Shown piece by piece: positions 26,212 through 35,380 of a DNA stretch of 64,000 nucleotides; position 1 is the stretch's first letter; each line of letters begins with the position of its first letter. The translations under genes and the position numbers were made by a program. The notes under the pieces are model-generated. The model worked only from the letters and a program-made list of their open reading frames with translations, had not been told where the DNA came from and did not search any database. The stretch lies in the NCBI RefSeq assembly GCF_043195195.1, contig NZ_JBAFWT010000020.1, positions 32,834 through 96,833 of the forward strand, given 5' to 3'. The stretch is from NCEH01 sp043195195 (GTDB taxonomy: Bacteria; Pseudomonadota; Alphaproteobacteria; Rhizobiales; Xanthobacteraceae).

Positions 26212-28107
26212 TCAATTCGCGCTCGCGCCGATGGACTGCTGAAGCAGCGGCTCGTTCACCGAGACGCCGATCTGGGTGCGCAACTGGGCGAGATATTGCA
26301 GCAGCAGGTCGGTCTCGATCTGCTGCCCGATGCGTGTGGCGGCCTGCTGCTCGGCCGTCGTTTCCGGCGGCACGACAATCCCGGTGACCTGAAACAGGAT
26401 GCGCTCCGCCGGCACGGTTCCGGACGCAAGGCCGTAGCCGTGCAGGGCCACGTCGAAGATCTTCGCGATGGCATCAGCCGAAAAATCCGAGGCGGCACGG
26501 CCTCTTTGCAGGTTTTCCGCAGATTTCACTTCAAGCCCGGCTGCGCCCGCCACATCGGCCAGCGTCTTGCCGCCCTGCACGTCCGCGAGGAGCTGCTTGG
26601 CCTTGGCATCGACCGCCTTCACGGTCTCGTCCTCGGTCCAGCGCGCCACCACCTGCTCGCGCACCTCGTCGAACGGGCGTTCGCGGGCGGGGGTCACCTC
26701 GTTGACGTCGTACCAGACATAGCCGCCGTTATCCGGCAATTGCACCGGCTCGGTCTCCACACCCGGCTGCGAGGCGAAGGACCCGGCGATCACCTCGGCG
26801 CCGCCGGGAATGCCCCGCACCTCGGCCCCGGTGGGATCGCGGCCGGAGCGGTCCACGGCATCGATGGTCTCGCTCTGCAGGCCGACCTTCTGCGCGATCT
26901 CCGCCAGCGTCGCGCCGGAGCCGCGGTCGTCCTCGATGGCATCGTGCTTGTCCAGCAGCTCGCGCCGGGCGCGGTCGAGGGCAAGCTCCTTGCGCAGCAC
27001 GTCCTGCACCTGCTCAAGCGGTTGCTGCTGGGCGGGCTCGATCTTGGTCACGTGCACCAGGGCGGAGCCGAACGCGCCGGGAACCGGCGCGCTGGTGCCG
27101 TCGACGGGGAGCGAGAAGGCCGCTTCGGCGATCTTGGGATCGATCAGGTCGGTCCGCACCACTGTGCCGAGATCGATGTCCTTGGGGCTAAGGCCGCGCG
27201 CGGCGGCGATCTGGTCGAAGGTTTCGCCGGCCTTGATCTTGTCCGAGGCCTGCTGCGCCTCGTCCGCCTTGGAGAAGACGATCTGCTGAACGGTGCGGCG
27301 CTCCGGCGTGCCGAAACGGGCAGCGTTGCGCTCATAGGCGGCCTTGATGTCCGCGTCGCTCACCTGAATCCAGGGCGCGAGCGTTGCGGGGGTGAGGGCA
27401 AGAACCGTGATCTTGCGATATTCCGGCGCCCGGAAGGTGATCTTGTGGGTGGTGAAAAAGGCCTGAAGCTGCGCGTCGGTCGGCGCGGCGACCGGGCCTG
27501 CGGCCGCGGGACCGACCGCGAGATAGGACACTGCGCGCTGCTCGCTCTCATAGCGATGGGCCGCGTTCAGCAGGATGGCGGGCGCAACGAGATCCCCGCC
27601 GACGGCGGACGCGATCTGCTGACGCAGCATGCGCTGCTTTTCCGCCGCCAGGAAACGCGGCTCGGTGAGGTTGTTGGCCCGCAGGAGCTGCTGGAAATAG
27701 GCCGGGTCGAACTCGGTCGCGCCGGGACGCCGCAAGGCGGGATTGGCGCGGACGGTGCGCGCCACCTCTTCATCGGAAATGGCCAGACCCAGGCTCTTGG
27801 CCGCGTCGTCGAGCGTGGCCTCGGCCACCATCTGGTTCAGCACCTGCCGGTCGAGGCCGAACGCGCGCGCCTGCTCGGGCGTGAACGGGCGCCCGGTGCG
27901 CCGGCCGATCTGCTGGATCTGATCGAGATATTGCTGGCGGAACGCGTCCGCGGAAATCTCGGTGTCACCAACCTTGGCCACGGCGCGCGCGCTCGGGCCG
28001 CGAAACACGTCTGCGATGCCCCAAACGAGAAAGCTGACGGTGAGCAGGAGAAGGAAGGCCTTGGCGATGAAGCCTGAGGCGCCTTTACGGAGAGTCTGAA
28101 GTACCAT
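26212..28107 (-). CDS. ppiD: PpiD-type membrane-anchored peptidyl-prolyl isomerase
   Basis: A 631-residue SurA/PpiD-like folding factor. A single N-terminal membrane anchor (about residues 15-33, AKAFLLLLTVSFLVWGIAD) precedes a SurA_N-type chaperone domain, a parvulin-like region near residues 240-360 (with QIVFSKADEAQQASDKIKAG and FDQIAAARGLSPKDIDLG), and a long C-terminal chaperone part. It should assist exported proteins at the periplasmic face. It heads the ppiD-trpE transcript and is divergent from tpiA, a common alphaproteobacterial layout. Confidence 0.9.
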   Translation of the reverse strand: MVLQTLRKGASGFIAKAFLLLLTVSFLVWGIADVFRGPSARAVAKVGDTEISADAFRQQYLDQIQQIGRRTGRPFTPEQARAFGLDRQVLNQMVAEATLDDAAKSLGLAISDEEVARTVRANPALRRPGATEFDPAYFQQLLRANNLTEPRFLAAEKQRMLRQQIASAVGGDLVAPAILLNAAHRYESEQRAVSYLAVGPAAAGPVAAPTDAQLQAFFTTHKITFRAPEYRKITVLALTPATLAPWIQVSDADIKAAYERNAARFGTPERRTVQQIVFSKADEAQQASDKIKAGETFDQIAAARGLSPKDIDLGTVVRTDLIDPKIAEAAFSLPVDGTSAPVPGAFGSALVHVTKIEPAQQQPLEQVQDVLRKELALDRARRELLDKHDAIEDDRGSGATLAEIAQKVGLQSETIDAVDRSGRDPTGAEVRGIPGGAEVIAGSFASQPGVETEPVQLPDNGGYVWYDVNEVTPARERPFDEVREQVVARWTEDETVKAVDAKAKQLLADVQGGKTLADVAGAAGLEVKSAENLQRGRAASDFSADAIAKIFDVALHGYGLASGTVPAERILFQVTGIVVPPETTAEQQAATRIGQQIETDLLLQYLAQLRTQIGVSVNEPLLQQSIGASAN

Positions 28108-28276
28108 TGCTCAGTCTGGTTTGAGGAGGGGCGCGGCCCCGACGCAGAAGGCGCGCATCATAGGGAGGGGGACCTCGCGCCGCAACGGCGCAGGCGGGGC
28201 CGTTTGCCGTGTCGCGCGCCCTCTGATAACCGGACGGAAACACCCCTGTCCATCGTCATCCGCACCGGAGGAATTC

Positions 28277-29035
28277 ATGCCCGTCGTTCGCCGCCCGCTC
28301 GTCGCCGGAAACTGGAAAATGAACGGGCTGCGGCACTCGGGGGCGGAGTTGCTGGCCATGGTGGAAGGCTATGACGCGGGTTTGCGGGAACGGGTCGATC
28401 TGTTGATCTGCCCGCCGGCGACGCTGATCGCGGGCCTTGCCGGCGAGATCGCCGGCTCGGCCATTGCCATCGGCGCCCAGGATTGCCACGCCAAGCCCTG
28501 CGGCGCCCACACCGGGGATATCGCGGCCGAGATGATCGCCGATGCCGGCGCCAGCCATGTCATCGTCGGGCACAGCGAGCGCCGCACCGACCATGGCGAG
28601 AGCGACGCGATGGTGCAGGCGAAGGCGGCAGCTGCCCTGCGCGCGGGACTGGTACCGGTGGTCTGTGTCGGCGAGACGCAAGCCGAGCGCGATGCGGACG
28701 CCTGCCTGCATGTGGTGGCCCGGCAGGTGAGGGGATCCGTTCCCGCGGGCATTTCGGCGGAAAAGCTTGTGATCGCCTATGAGCCGGTGTGGGCGATCGG
28801 CACCGGCCGCGTGCCCACCGTGAAGGATGTGGAGGAAGTGCACGGCGAGATTCGCGGCGTCCTGCGCGAGCTGTTCGGCGCGGAGGCGGAGAAGGTGCGC
28901 ATCCTCTACGGCGGCTCGGTGAAGCCGGACAATGCCGCGACCCTGCTGAGGGCGAGCGATGTGGATGGCGCCCTGGTGGGCGGAGCAAGCCTGAAGGCCG
29001 CCGACTTCCTCGCCATCGCGCGGGCCTATCTCTAG
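28277..29035 (+). CDS. tpiA: triosephosphate isomerase
   Basis: A 252-residue glycolytic and Calvin-cycle enzyme that interconverts dihydroxyacetone phosphate and glyceraldehyde 3-phosphate. Catalytic residues are the lysine in AGNWKMNG (about K13), the histidine in IVGHSERR, and the glutamate in AYEPVWAIGTG, with the closing phosphate loop YGGSVKPDN. The start has GGAGGAAT just upstream. A hairpin (GGCGGCC/GGCCGCC, 29050-29066 region) without a clear T run follows the stop. Confidence 0.97.
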   Translation: MPVVRRPLVAGNWKMNGLRHSGAELLAMVEGYDAGLRERVDLLICPPATLIAGLAGEIAGSAIAIGAQDCHAKPCGAHTGDIAAEMIADAGASHVIVGHSERRTDHGESDAMVQAKAAAALRAGLVPVVCVGETQAERDADACLHVVARQVRGSVPAGISAEKLVIAYEPVWAIGTGRVPTVKDVEEVHGEIRGVLRELFGAEAEKVRILYGGSVKPDNAATLLRASDVDGALVGGASLKAADFLAIARAYL

Positions 29036-29135
29036 GACCTTCAGGAAAGGCGGCCGGAGGAGGCCGCCGAAGTTAGGCCCCGTAGAAGAGGCCTGGGGGG
29101 CGGGCGCCGTGCGCGCCCACCCCGCCAGAACACGA

Positions 29136-29645
29136 TTAAAGCGAGAAGTTGGTGGCGCTCAGCAATTGCTTGATGACGCTCAGCTCTTCGCCGCTGGTCG
29201 GGGTCTTCTGCGAGACGAAGTCGAACACCTTGCCGTCCTGCAGGCCGTAATTGGCGATGCGAGTGACCCGGCGGTTCTTGTCGAAATAGACCGCGATCAC
29301 CTTCTGCTCGGTAATCTCAGGCTTGAGGAAGGCGATCCGCTTCTCGGTCTGGGAGATATAATAGAACACGTCGCCGTTCACGGTGGAGACGGTGGACGGG
29401 GTGCCGAGAACCAGCAGCACCTGCTCCTGGCTGGAGCCGACCGGCACCTGATCCAGCGCGCCGTCGCTCAGTACATAGCCGCGCTGGTAGGTGCGCACCA
29501 CGCCGCTGATCGACGTGCCGGTTCCACCGACGAAGTTCGCGCAGCCGGACAGCGCGCCGGCGATCACCGCCAGTCCAACCGCCGCGCAGGCGCGGCCGCG
29601 GGCGCCTTTGCGCGAAATGGAACTTCTTGCTTGCGATGACGCCAC
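29136..29645 (-). CDS. bamE: outer membrane assembly lipoprotein BamE
   Basis: A 169-residue lipoprotein of the SmpA/OmlA family, a small subunit of the BAM machine that folds outer-membrane barrels. A basic N-terminus and hydrophobic stretch lead to the lipobox LSGC (about residues 32-35), then the BamE core RGYVLSDGALDQVPVGSSQEQ, LLVLGTPSTV and DVFYYISQTEKRIAF. I prefer the GTG at 29645 because GAGGGA lies 6 bases before it and it gives a normal signal peptide; an ATG 24 codons upstream is possible. It is divergent from the CBP3-like gene. Confidence 0.87.
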   Translation of the reverse strand: MASSQARSSISRKGARGRACAAVGLAVIAGALSGCANFVGGTGTSISGVVRTYQRGYVLSDGALDQVPVGSSQEQVLLVLGTPSTVSTVNGDVFYYISQTEKRIAFLKPEITEQKVIAVYFDKNRRVTRIANYGLQDGKVFDFVSQKTPTSGEELSVIKQLLSATNFSL

Positions 29646-29791
29646 GCCGATTCCCTCGATTTCTGCCCCTGCGGCATATGCCGCCTGATCCCTGAGCGAT
29701 GCCAGTGCCCTTGCCACGACGCCTCCAGCGCGCTACGCCCCTTGCTCATCCGCGTCTAGCCTACGAGCGACGCACAGACCCGCAAAAAGTG

Positions 29792-30352
29792 ATGCTGAAT
29801 CTGTTTCGTCGACCCGAGCGCCGAGCGACCATCCAGCGCCTCTATGGCGTGATCGTGGCACAGGCGCGGCAGCCTGCCTTCTATACCGACTTTGCCGTCC
29901 CAGATACTATAGAGGGGCGGTTCGAATTGGTGTTGCTGCATACATTTCTGGCCTGCCACCGCCTGAAGAACGGTGATGCGGCGAGCCGGGAGATGTCACA
30001 ATTGGTGTTCGACGCCTTTCTCGACGACATGGATCGCAGCTTGCGCGAAATGGGCGTGGGCGACCTGACCGTGCCCAAGCGCATGAAGAAGATCGGCCAG
30101 GCGTTCTACGGCCGCGCCGGCGTGTTCGATGCGGCGCTCCAGGCCGGTGCGCCGCCGGACTCGCTGCGCGAAGCGGTCGCACGCAATATATATGAGGTCG
30201 AAGCTGCGGCGCTTGGTGCGCCGGGGGAAGCACTGGTCGCCTATGTCAGGCGCACGGTTGCCGCCCTCGCCGCGGTCCCGACCGAAGCGTTCGCCAGCGG
30301 CGATGTCCATTTTCCCACCCCGATCGCGCGCGAGGGTGCTGATCATGAGTGA
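29792..30352 (+). CDS. ubiquinol-cytochrome c chaperone (CBP3 family)
   Basis: A 186-residue protein of the Cbp3/UPF0174 family, which in mitochondria helps fold cytochrome b of complex III. Conserved stretches are YGVIVAQARQPAFYTDFAVP and MDRSLREMGVGDLTVPKRMKKIGQAFYGR. It acts in the cytoplasm or at the inner membrane. It overlaps the DUF177 gene by 8 bases. The start at MLNLFRRPERRA was chosen by family likeness; the ribosome site is poor. Confidence 0.88.
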   Translation: MLNLFRRPERRATIQRLYGVIVAQARQPAFYTDFAVPDTIEGRFELVLLHTFLACHRLKNGDAASREMSQLVFDAFLDDMDRSLREMGVGDLTVPKRMKKIGQAFYGRAGVFDAALQAGAPPDSLREAVARNIYEVEAAALGAPGEALVAYVRRTVAALAAVPTEAFASGDVHFPTPIAREGADHE

Positions 30353-30860
30353 CCTTCCCTTGACCCATCGTATTTCCCTTGCCGAGGTTCCTGCCCACGG
30401 GCTCCAGGTGCAGCTTGCGCCGGACGCGGCGCAACGCGCCGCGCTCGCCCGCTTCCTGGACGTGCCGGCCGTCCATGGCTTCACGGCTGATCTCAAGGTC
30501 ATGCTGGAAGGCGCGGGCGCCCATGTCTCCGGCCGCCTGAAGGCGCAGGTGCGGCAGGTCTCCGTGGTCTCCCTCGAGGCCTTCGATTCCGAGGTCGAGG
30601 AGGAGATCGACGTCCATTTCGCCCCGGAGGAGGTGCTCGCTGTGCGCACGCTCGACGAGGACGACCCGGAAGCGGAGCTGGATCAGCCCGACGCCATCGT
30701 CGACGGCGGCATCGATCTCGGGCATCTCGCGACCGAATTCCTCTCTCTGGCGTTGGACCCCTATCCCCGGCTTCCCGGCGAGGTCTTCGAAGCCATCGCC
30801 GAGGCTCCGGAAACCCTGTCGCCGTTCGCGGAGCTCGCTCGCCTGAAGGACAAGCCTTGA
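30345..30860 (+). CDS. DUF177 (YceD-like) protein
   Basis: A 171-residue acidic protein of the YceD/DUF177 family, homologous to factors tied to 23S rRNA accumulation in other bacteria. The conserved block CxxC of many members is absent here; visible instead are a VSGRLKAQVRQVSVVSLEAF segment (about residues 60-80) and an acidic stretch LDEDDPEAELDQPDAIVDGG. It is translationally coupled to the CBP3-like gene and precedes plsX by 100 bases, the normal alphaproteobacterial order without rpmF between. Confidence 0.83.
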   Translation: MSDLPLTHRISLAEVPAHGLQVQLAPDAAQRAALARFLDVPAVHGFTADLKVMLEGAGAHVSGRLKAQVRQVSVVSLEAFDSEVEEEIDVHFAPEEVLAVRTLDEDDPEAELDQPDAIVDGGIDLGHLATEFLSLALDPYPRLPGEVFEAIAEAPETLSPFAELARLKDKP

Positions 30861-30960
30861 TTGCCTGTGTGAAATATTGCGGTGTGCGCCCGAGACGTTA
30901 TTGTCCGGCCGCTCTGGAGCGGGTTCTTCGTCCGCGGAACAAGCTGGAACGTCTGCCTCG

Positions 30961-32034
30961 ATGACCGTGCCCGTTCGCATTGCCGTTGACGCCATGGGCG
31001 GGGACCATGGCCCGGAGACCATATTGGCCGGGGCGGCGCTCGCGCTCGAACGCCACCCGGACACGCAATTCCTGTTGTTCGGCAACGAGGAGCGGGTGCG
31101 CGCGGTGCTGGCCGCCCATCCCCGGCTGAGCGCCGCCTCGCGGGTGATTCACACCGAGATCGTCGTCGGCATGGACGACAAGCCCAGCCAGGCGTTGCGC
31201 AACGGCCGCTACAAATCGTCCATGTGGCGCGCCATCGACGCGGTGAAGACCCGCGATGCCGACGCGGCCATCTCGGCGGGCAATACCGGCGCGCTGATGG
31301 CCATGGCCAAGTTCAACCTGCGCACCATGCCGGGCATCGGCCGGCCGGCGATTGCGGCGATCTGGCCGACCCTGCGCGGCGAGAGCATCGTGCTCGATGT
31401 CGGCGCGTCCATCGGCGCGACGGCGCACAGCCTGGTCGAGATGGCGATCATGGGATCGGCCATGGCGCGGACCGTGTTCAGCATCGAGCGGCCGACCATC
31501 GGGCTGCTGAATGTGGGCGTGGAGGAGATCAAGGGCGTCGAGGAGGTCAAGGAAGCCGGCCGCCTGCTGCGCGAGGACACCTCCACCGACCTGCTCTACC
31601 ACGGCTTCGTGGAAGGCAACGACATCGGCGCCGGCACGGTGGATGTCGTGGTGACAGAAGGATTTTCCGGCAATATCGCGCTGAAGACGGCGGAGGGGAC
31701 GGCCAAGCAATTGGCGAGCTATTTGCGCGCCGCCATGGGCCGCACCTGGCGTTCCCGGCTCGGCTATATTCTCGCGCGCGACGGCTTTCGCGTGCTGCGC
31801 GAGAAGATGGATCCCCGCCGTTCCAACGGGGGCGTGTTTCTGGGCCTGAACGGCGTTGTGATCAAAAGCCATGGCGGAGCGGATGCGGAAGGCTTCGCCG
31901 CCGCCGTGGATCTCGGCTACGACATGGTGCGGCACGAATTGCTGTCGCGCATCAAGACGAGCCTCCTGACGCGTGCCGCAGCCGGCGGAGCGGCGGGCAC
32001 GGCGTTGCCGGTAGAAGCGGAAGGTCAATCGTGA
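30961..32034 (+). CDS. plsX: phosphate acyltransferase PlsX
   Basis: A 357-residue enzyme that makes acyl-phosphate from acyl-ACP, feeding PlsY in phospholipid synthesis. The N-terminal IAVDAMGGDHGPETILAGA, then AAISAGNTGALMAMAKF and DVVVTEGFSGNIALKTAEG, are hallmarks. The stop overlaps the GTG start of fabH (GTGA), the classic plsX-fabH coupling. The start at MTVPVRIAVDAMGG fits the family. Confidence 0.96.
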   Translation: MTVPVRIAVDAMGGDHGPETILAGAALALERHPDTQFLLFGNEERVRAVLAAHPRLSAASRVIHTEIVVGMDDKPSQALRNGRYKSSMWRAIDAVKTRDADAAISAGNTGALMAMAKFNLRTMPGIGRPAIAAIWPTLRGESIVLDVGASIGATAHSLVEMAIMGSAMARTVFSIERPTIGLLNVGVEEIKGVEEVKEAGRLLREDTSTDLLYHGFVEGNDIGAGTVDVVVTEGFSGNIALKTAEGTAKQLASYLRAAMGRTWRSRLGYILARDGFRVLREKMDPRRSNGGVFLGLNGVVIKSHGGADAEGFAAAVDLGYDMVRHELLSRIKTSLLTRAAAGGAAGTALPVEAEGQS

Positions 32035-33005
32035 GCGTCATCAAGTCCGTGGTTCGAGGTGTGGGCTCCTATCTGCCGGACCGGGTCCTCACCAACGCCG
32101 AACTCGCCCGCTCGGTGGAGACGTCGGACGAATGGATCGTGCAGCGGACCGGCATTCGCGAGCGTCATATCGCCGCTGCCGGGGAGCTGACCTCCGATCT
32201 CGCGCGGCATGCCGCGACCCGCGCCCTGGCGGACGCCGGGCTGGAGGCGGCGGATATCGACCTGATCATCCTCGCCACCTCGACGCCGGACCAGACCTTT
32301 CCCGCGACCGCGGCGACCGTCCAGGCGGAACTGGGCATCACGCGCGGCGCCGCGTTCGACCTGCAGGCGGTGTGCTCCGGATTCGTGTTCGCGCTCGCGA
32401 CCGCCGACGCGCATCTGCGCACCGGCAGCTTCACGCGCGCCCTGGTGATCGGCGCCGAGACCTTCTCCCGCATCCTCGATTGGGAGGACCGCGGCACCTG
32501 CGTGCTGTTCGGCGACGGCGCCGGTGCGGTGGTGATCGAGGCGCGCGACGCTGAAGATGCCGACGGCCGCGGCATTCTCACCACTCATCTGCGCTCCGAT
32601 GGCCGCCATCGCAGCAAATTGTTTGTGGATGGCGGGCCGTCCTCGACCCAGACCGTCGGCCATCTGCGCATGGAGGGCCGTGAGGTTTTCAAGCATGCGG
32701 TGGGCATGATCACAGACGTGATCGAGGACGCTTTCAGCGCCACCGGAACCTCGGCGGAGACCATCGACTGGTTCGTTCCGCATCAGGCCAATCGCCGCAT
32801 CATCGACGCCAGCGCGCAGAAACTTGGAATTGCAACGTCCAAGGTGGTGACAACCGTGGATCTCCATGGGAATACTTCCGCCGCCTCCATTCCGCTTGCG
32901 CTGGACACGGCGTGCAAGGATGGGCGCATCAAAACCGGAGACCTGGTTTTGCTGGAGGCGATGGGCGGCGGCTTCACCTGGGGTTCGGCGCTCATCCGAT
33001 GGTAG
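32031..33005 (+). CDS. fabH: beta-ketoacyl-ACP synthase III
   Basis: A 324-residue condensing enzyme that starts fatty acid synthesis from acetyl-CoA and malonyl-ACP. The Cys-His-Asn triad is visible in FDLQAVCSGFVFAL (about C113), FVPHQANRRIID and DLHGNTSAASIPLAL. The GTG start overlaps the plsX stop by 4 bases. An 86-base gap leads to ihfA. Confidence 0.97.
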   Translation: MSVIKSVVRGVGSYLPDRVLTNAELARSVETSDEWIVQRTGIRERHIAAAGELTSDLARHAATRALADAGLEAADIDLIILATSTPDQTFPATAATVQAELGITRGAAFDLQAVCSGFVFALATADAHLRTGSFTRALVIGAETFSRILDWEDRGTCVLFGDGAGAVVIEARDAEDADGRGILTTHLRSDGRHRSKLFVDGGPSSTQTVGHLRMEGREVFKHAVGMITDVIEDAFSATGTSAETIDWFVPHQANRRIIDASAQKLGIATSKVVTTVDLHGNTSAASIPLALDTACKDGRIKTGDLVLLEAMGGGFTWGSALIRW

Positions 33006-33091
33006 GTAAATCACTAATAACGTTGACCAGCCTCGCCCTGAGTGGATAGGGTCACGACGGCTGTCCCTCTCTCTTGGGGCCGGGGAGACAT

Positions 33092-33409
33092 ATGGCTGGT
33101 AAGACCATAACGCGTGCCGATCTCTGTGAGGCAGTCTACCAACAGGTGGGCTTGTCCCGGACTGAGTCCGCAGCGCTTGTAGAACTCGTGCTGAGCGAAA
33201 TCGCCGACTGCCTCGCCAAGGGTGAGACAGTGAAGCTTTCGTCGTTCGGCTCCTTCGTCGTCCGCTCCAAAGGGCAGCGGATCGGCCGAAACCCGAAGAC
33301 CGGCGAAGAAGTGCCGATCGAGCCGCGACGGGTGATGGTTTTCAAACCGTCCAGCATCTTGAAGAATCGCATAAACGGGCGCACAGAAAACGGTCTGGAT
33401 CGCGACTGA
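33092..33409 (+). CDS. ihfA: integration host factor alpha subunit
   Basis: A 105-residue HU/IHF-family DNA-bending protein. The dimer core (TRADLCEAVYQQVGLSRTES) and beta-arm (SFVVRSKGQRIGRNPKTGEE, then the proline tip region IEPRRVMVFKPS) are those of IhfA. With IhfB (elsewhere) it bends DNA, and it is the likely architectural factor for the sigma54 hydrogenase promoters in this window. GGGGAG precedes the ATG; the frame is open six codons upstream. Confidence 0.95.
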   Translation: MAGKTITRADLCEAVYQQVGLSRTESAALVELVLSEIADCLAKGETVKLSSFGSFVVRSKGQRIGRNPKTGEEVPIEPRRVMVFKPSSILKNRINGRTENGLDRD

Positions 33410-33456
33410 TCCGATCGCGCGGACGACTGTCCGCGGTGCATGGAGGGCGAGCGCAC

Positions 33457-35280
33457 GTGCCCGAGGCGAGGCCAACCGACAAATCACCGGACGCCTTCCG
33501 CACCATCAGCGAGGTGGCCGAGGATCTCGAGCTGCCCCAGCACGTCCTGCGCTTCTGGGAAACCCGCTTCACGCAGATCAAGCCCATCAAGCGGGCCGGG
33601 GGCCGGCGATTCTACCGGCCCGAGGACGTGGACCTCCTGCGCGGCGTGCGCCACCTGCTCTATAGCGACGGCTACACCATCAAGGGTGTTCAGCGCATCC
33701 TGAAGGAGCAGGGGATCCATTACGTTCAGGATCTGGCGATCGAGGAAGAAGCGGCGGCGTTTCAGCCGACCATGCCCATCGCAGCGCGCGCGCGTGGACC
33801 TGAGACGGCAGCCCCGAGGCGCCGGGGGCCCGAGCCCGACCTCGACGAAGCTCCCTATGCCACTGATATTGAGCCGAATCCACGCCAGCGGGCGGCATCG
33901 CGCGGCGGTGCCGAGGCCGGCGGGGCACTGGGCGGTTTCCTGGGCCTGCTGCCGCGCCGCAAGGTGCGCGCCGAACCGATGATCGAAGAGCCGCCGGTGA
34001 TCGCGGAATTGCCGTTTCCGGAATTCTCCCAGCATACCCGCCGCCATGAAGAGCCTGTCGAGCCGCGCCTGGAAGCTGCGCCGCGCGCGCGCTCGGCGCC
34101 GCAGCCGGTGGAGCGGCCTTCGGAGCCGCGCCGGGCCAGCCCCCCGCCGGAGCCGCGCCACGAGCGCGAGGACGAGGCGGAATTCTTTCGCCGGGTGGTC
34201 CATGAAGAATTCGAGGGTCGCGATTTCGACGACCGCGATTTCGACGACCGCGATTTCGATCGCGACGCGATGCGGGATCTACCGCCGCAACGCGCGGCCC
34301 CGTCCTTTGCGCCGGAGCAGCGGCATGAGGCCGGGCGCGAACGCCGCGCGCCGATCCCCCAGCGCCGTCCCTCGCGGGGCCCTGCATCGCGCCTGTCGGA
34401 GCCCGCGCCGGTCCCCGAGCTTGAAGACCCGCTTCTGCCGTTCTTCGATGACGCCGCCTTTGGCCCCGACGCGCCGCAGATTTCCGAGCCGCTGGATGCG
34501 CGAATCCGTCGCCTGAAGGAGCATGTGCCCGGTCCGCCAGAGGAATATATCCCCGCGCGGGCCCGCCGCAGCGAATCCGAGCGTCAGGAGGCGGGCGCGC
34601 GCGACCGCGATGTCGCGTTCCGCCCCGATATGCGGAGCGGGGAGATGCGGGGCGAGGAGCGGCGTCCGCCGCTTGGTCCCTCGCGTGGACCCGTGGCCCC
34701 GGCGGACGACTGGCCCGAGGAATGGCGCGAGGATGAGCCTCTTCGTGCCCTGGAGCCGCGCGGCGGGCATGGGCCCGCGTCCGGTGTCCAGGGATCGGGG
34801 CCGGAGGCCGGGACGCCGGTGCGCCGCGCAGAGTCGCGCGGGCCTGCCATGAATGTCGCGTCCTTGCGGGCCGACGAGCGCGGAGACGGCCGGCGGATAG
34901 CTGCACAGGGGTCGTCATGGACGCATGCCGCGCCGGCGCCCCGGCCCGCCCCGCCGGGCGATGAGCGGCCGCGGATCGGTCCGCTGACGGGACCTTTGGA
35001 GGAATACGTCCTGGAAGACCCTGAGCCGTTGAGATGGGACCATCACCAGGGCTTCCGGCCGGAAGCCGCGCCGCGCGAGCCGCACCGTCCCGGGCCGCCG
35101 GAGCAATATCTGCCGCCGCATCTGCGGTCGGAACCACGCGTGTCGGGCATGCCGCCAGCGGCGACGCCGGTCTTGTCGCGCGATGATGTGCATCGCCTGC
35201 AGGCGACGCTTTACGAATTGGGGGAGTGCCGTCGCCTGCTCGGCGGCGCCGTGGAGCGCGAGGACGAGTCCCCGCTGTAA
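33457..35280 (+). CDS. MerR-family regulator with ~450-residue disordered tail
   Basis: The N-terminal 80 residues are a MerR winged helix (FRTISEVAEDLELPQHVLRF, WETRFTQIKPIKRAGGRRFY, then DVDLLRGVRHLLYSDGYTIK). Downstream of ihfA this is usually a protein of 150-250 residues. Here about 450 low-complexity residues rich in Pro, Arg, Glu and Ala follow. They contain a tandem RDFDD repeat (about residues 256-267) and three copies of a GPxE[EQ]Y motif (GPPEEYIPARAR, GPLEEYVLEDP, GPPEQYLPPHLR). The end, VHRLQATLYELGECRRLL, is the short C-terminal helix typical of the family. I take the GTG at 33457 (GGAGGG upstream); a GTG at 33436 is possible. Its target is unknown. Confidence 0.82.
   Translation: MPEARPTDKSPDAFRTISEVAEDLELPQHVLRFWETRFTQIKPIKRAGGRRFYRPEDVDLLRGVRHLLYSDGYTIKGVQRILKEQGIHYVQDLAIEEEAAAFQPTMPIAARARGPETAAPRRRGPEPDLDEAPYATDIEPNPRQRAASRGGAEAGGALGGFLGLLPRRKVRAEPMIEEPPVIAELPFPEFSQHTRRHEEPVEPRLEAAPRARSAPQPVERPSEPRRASPPPEPRHEREDEAEFFRRVVHEEFEGRDFDDRDFDDRDFDRDAMRDLPPQRAAPSFAPEQRHEAGRERRAPIPQRRPSRGPASRLSEPAPVPELEDPLLPFFDDAAFGPDAPQISEPLDARIRRLKEHVPGPPEEYIPARARRSESERQEAGARDRDVAFRPDMRSGEMRGEERRPPLGPSRGPVAPADDWPEEWREDEPLRALEPRGGHGPASGVQGSGPEAGTPVRRAESRGPAMNVASLRADERGDGRRIAAQGSSWTHAAPAPRPAPPGDERPRIGPLTGPLEEYVLEDPEPLRWDHHQGFRPEAAPREPHRPGPPEQYLPPHLRSEPRVSGMPPAATPVLSRDDVHRLQATLYELGECRRLLGGAVEREDESPL
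34216..34260 (+). repeat. tandem 15-base repeat inside the MerR-type gene
   Basis: The unit CGCGATTTCGACGAC is repeated in frame, twice complete and once partial, giving RDFDD-RDFDD-RDFD in the disordered tail. The copies are identical, so the expansion looks recent. Confidence 0.85.
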
Positions 35281-35380
35281 AACCCCAGCACCGCCGATCA
35301 AGCTCTTTTCCAGCGCTCTCTATGTCCACTGGAGGGTGTGGAGCGGTGCCGGCCGACGTGCGGGCAGGCACCGCAACGCG

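Noticed and set aside
26207..26300. trp attenuator or leader peptide before trpE
   Set aside because: trpE starts within a few bases of the ppiD stop, leaving no room, and no tandem Trp codons are present.
30861..30960. Missing rpmF between the DUF177 gene and plsX
   Set aside because: The yceD-rpmF-plsX order is gammaproteobacterial; alphaproteobacteria normally lack rpmF here, so nothing is lost.
33680..35371. 563-codon minus-strand frame opposite the MerR-type gene
   Set aside because: Its length comes from the repetitive G+C-rich tail of the real gene; no ribosome site or domain.
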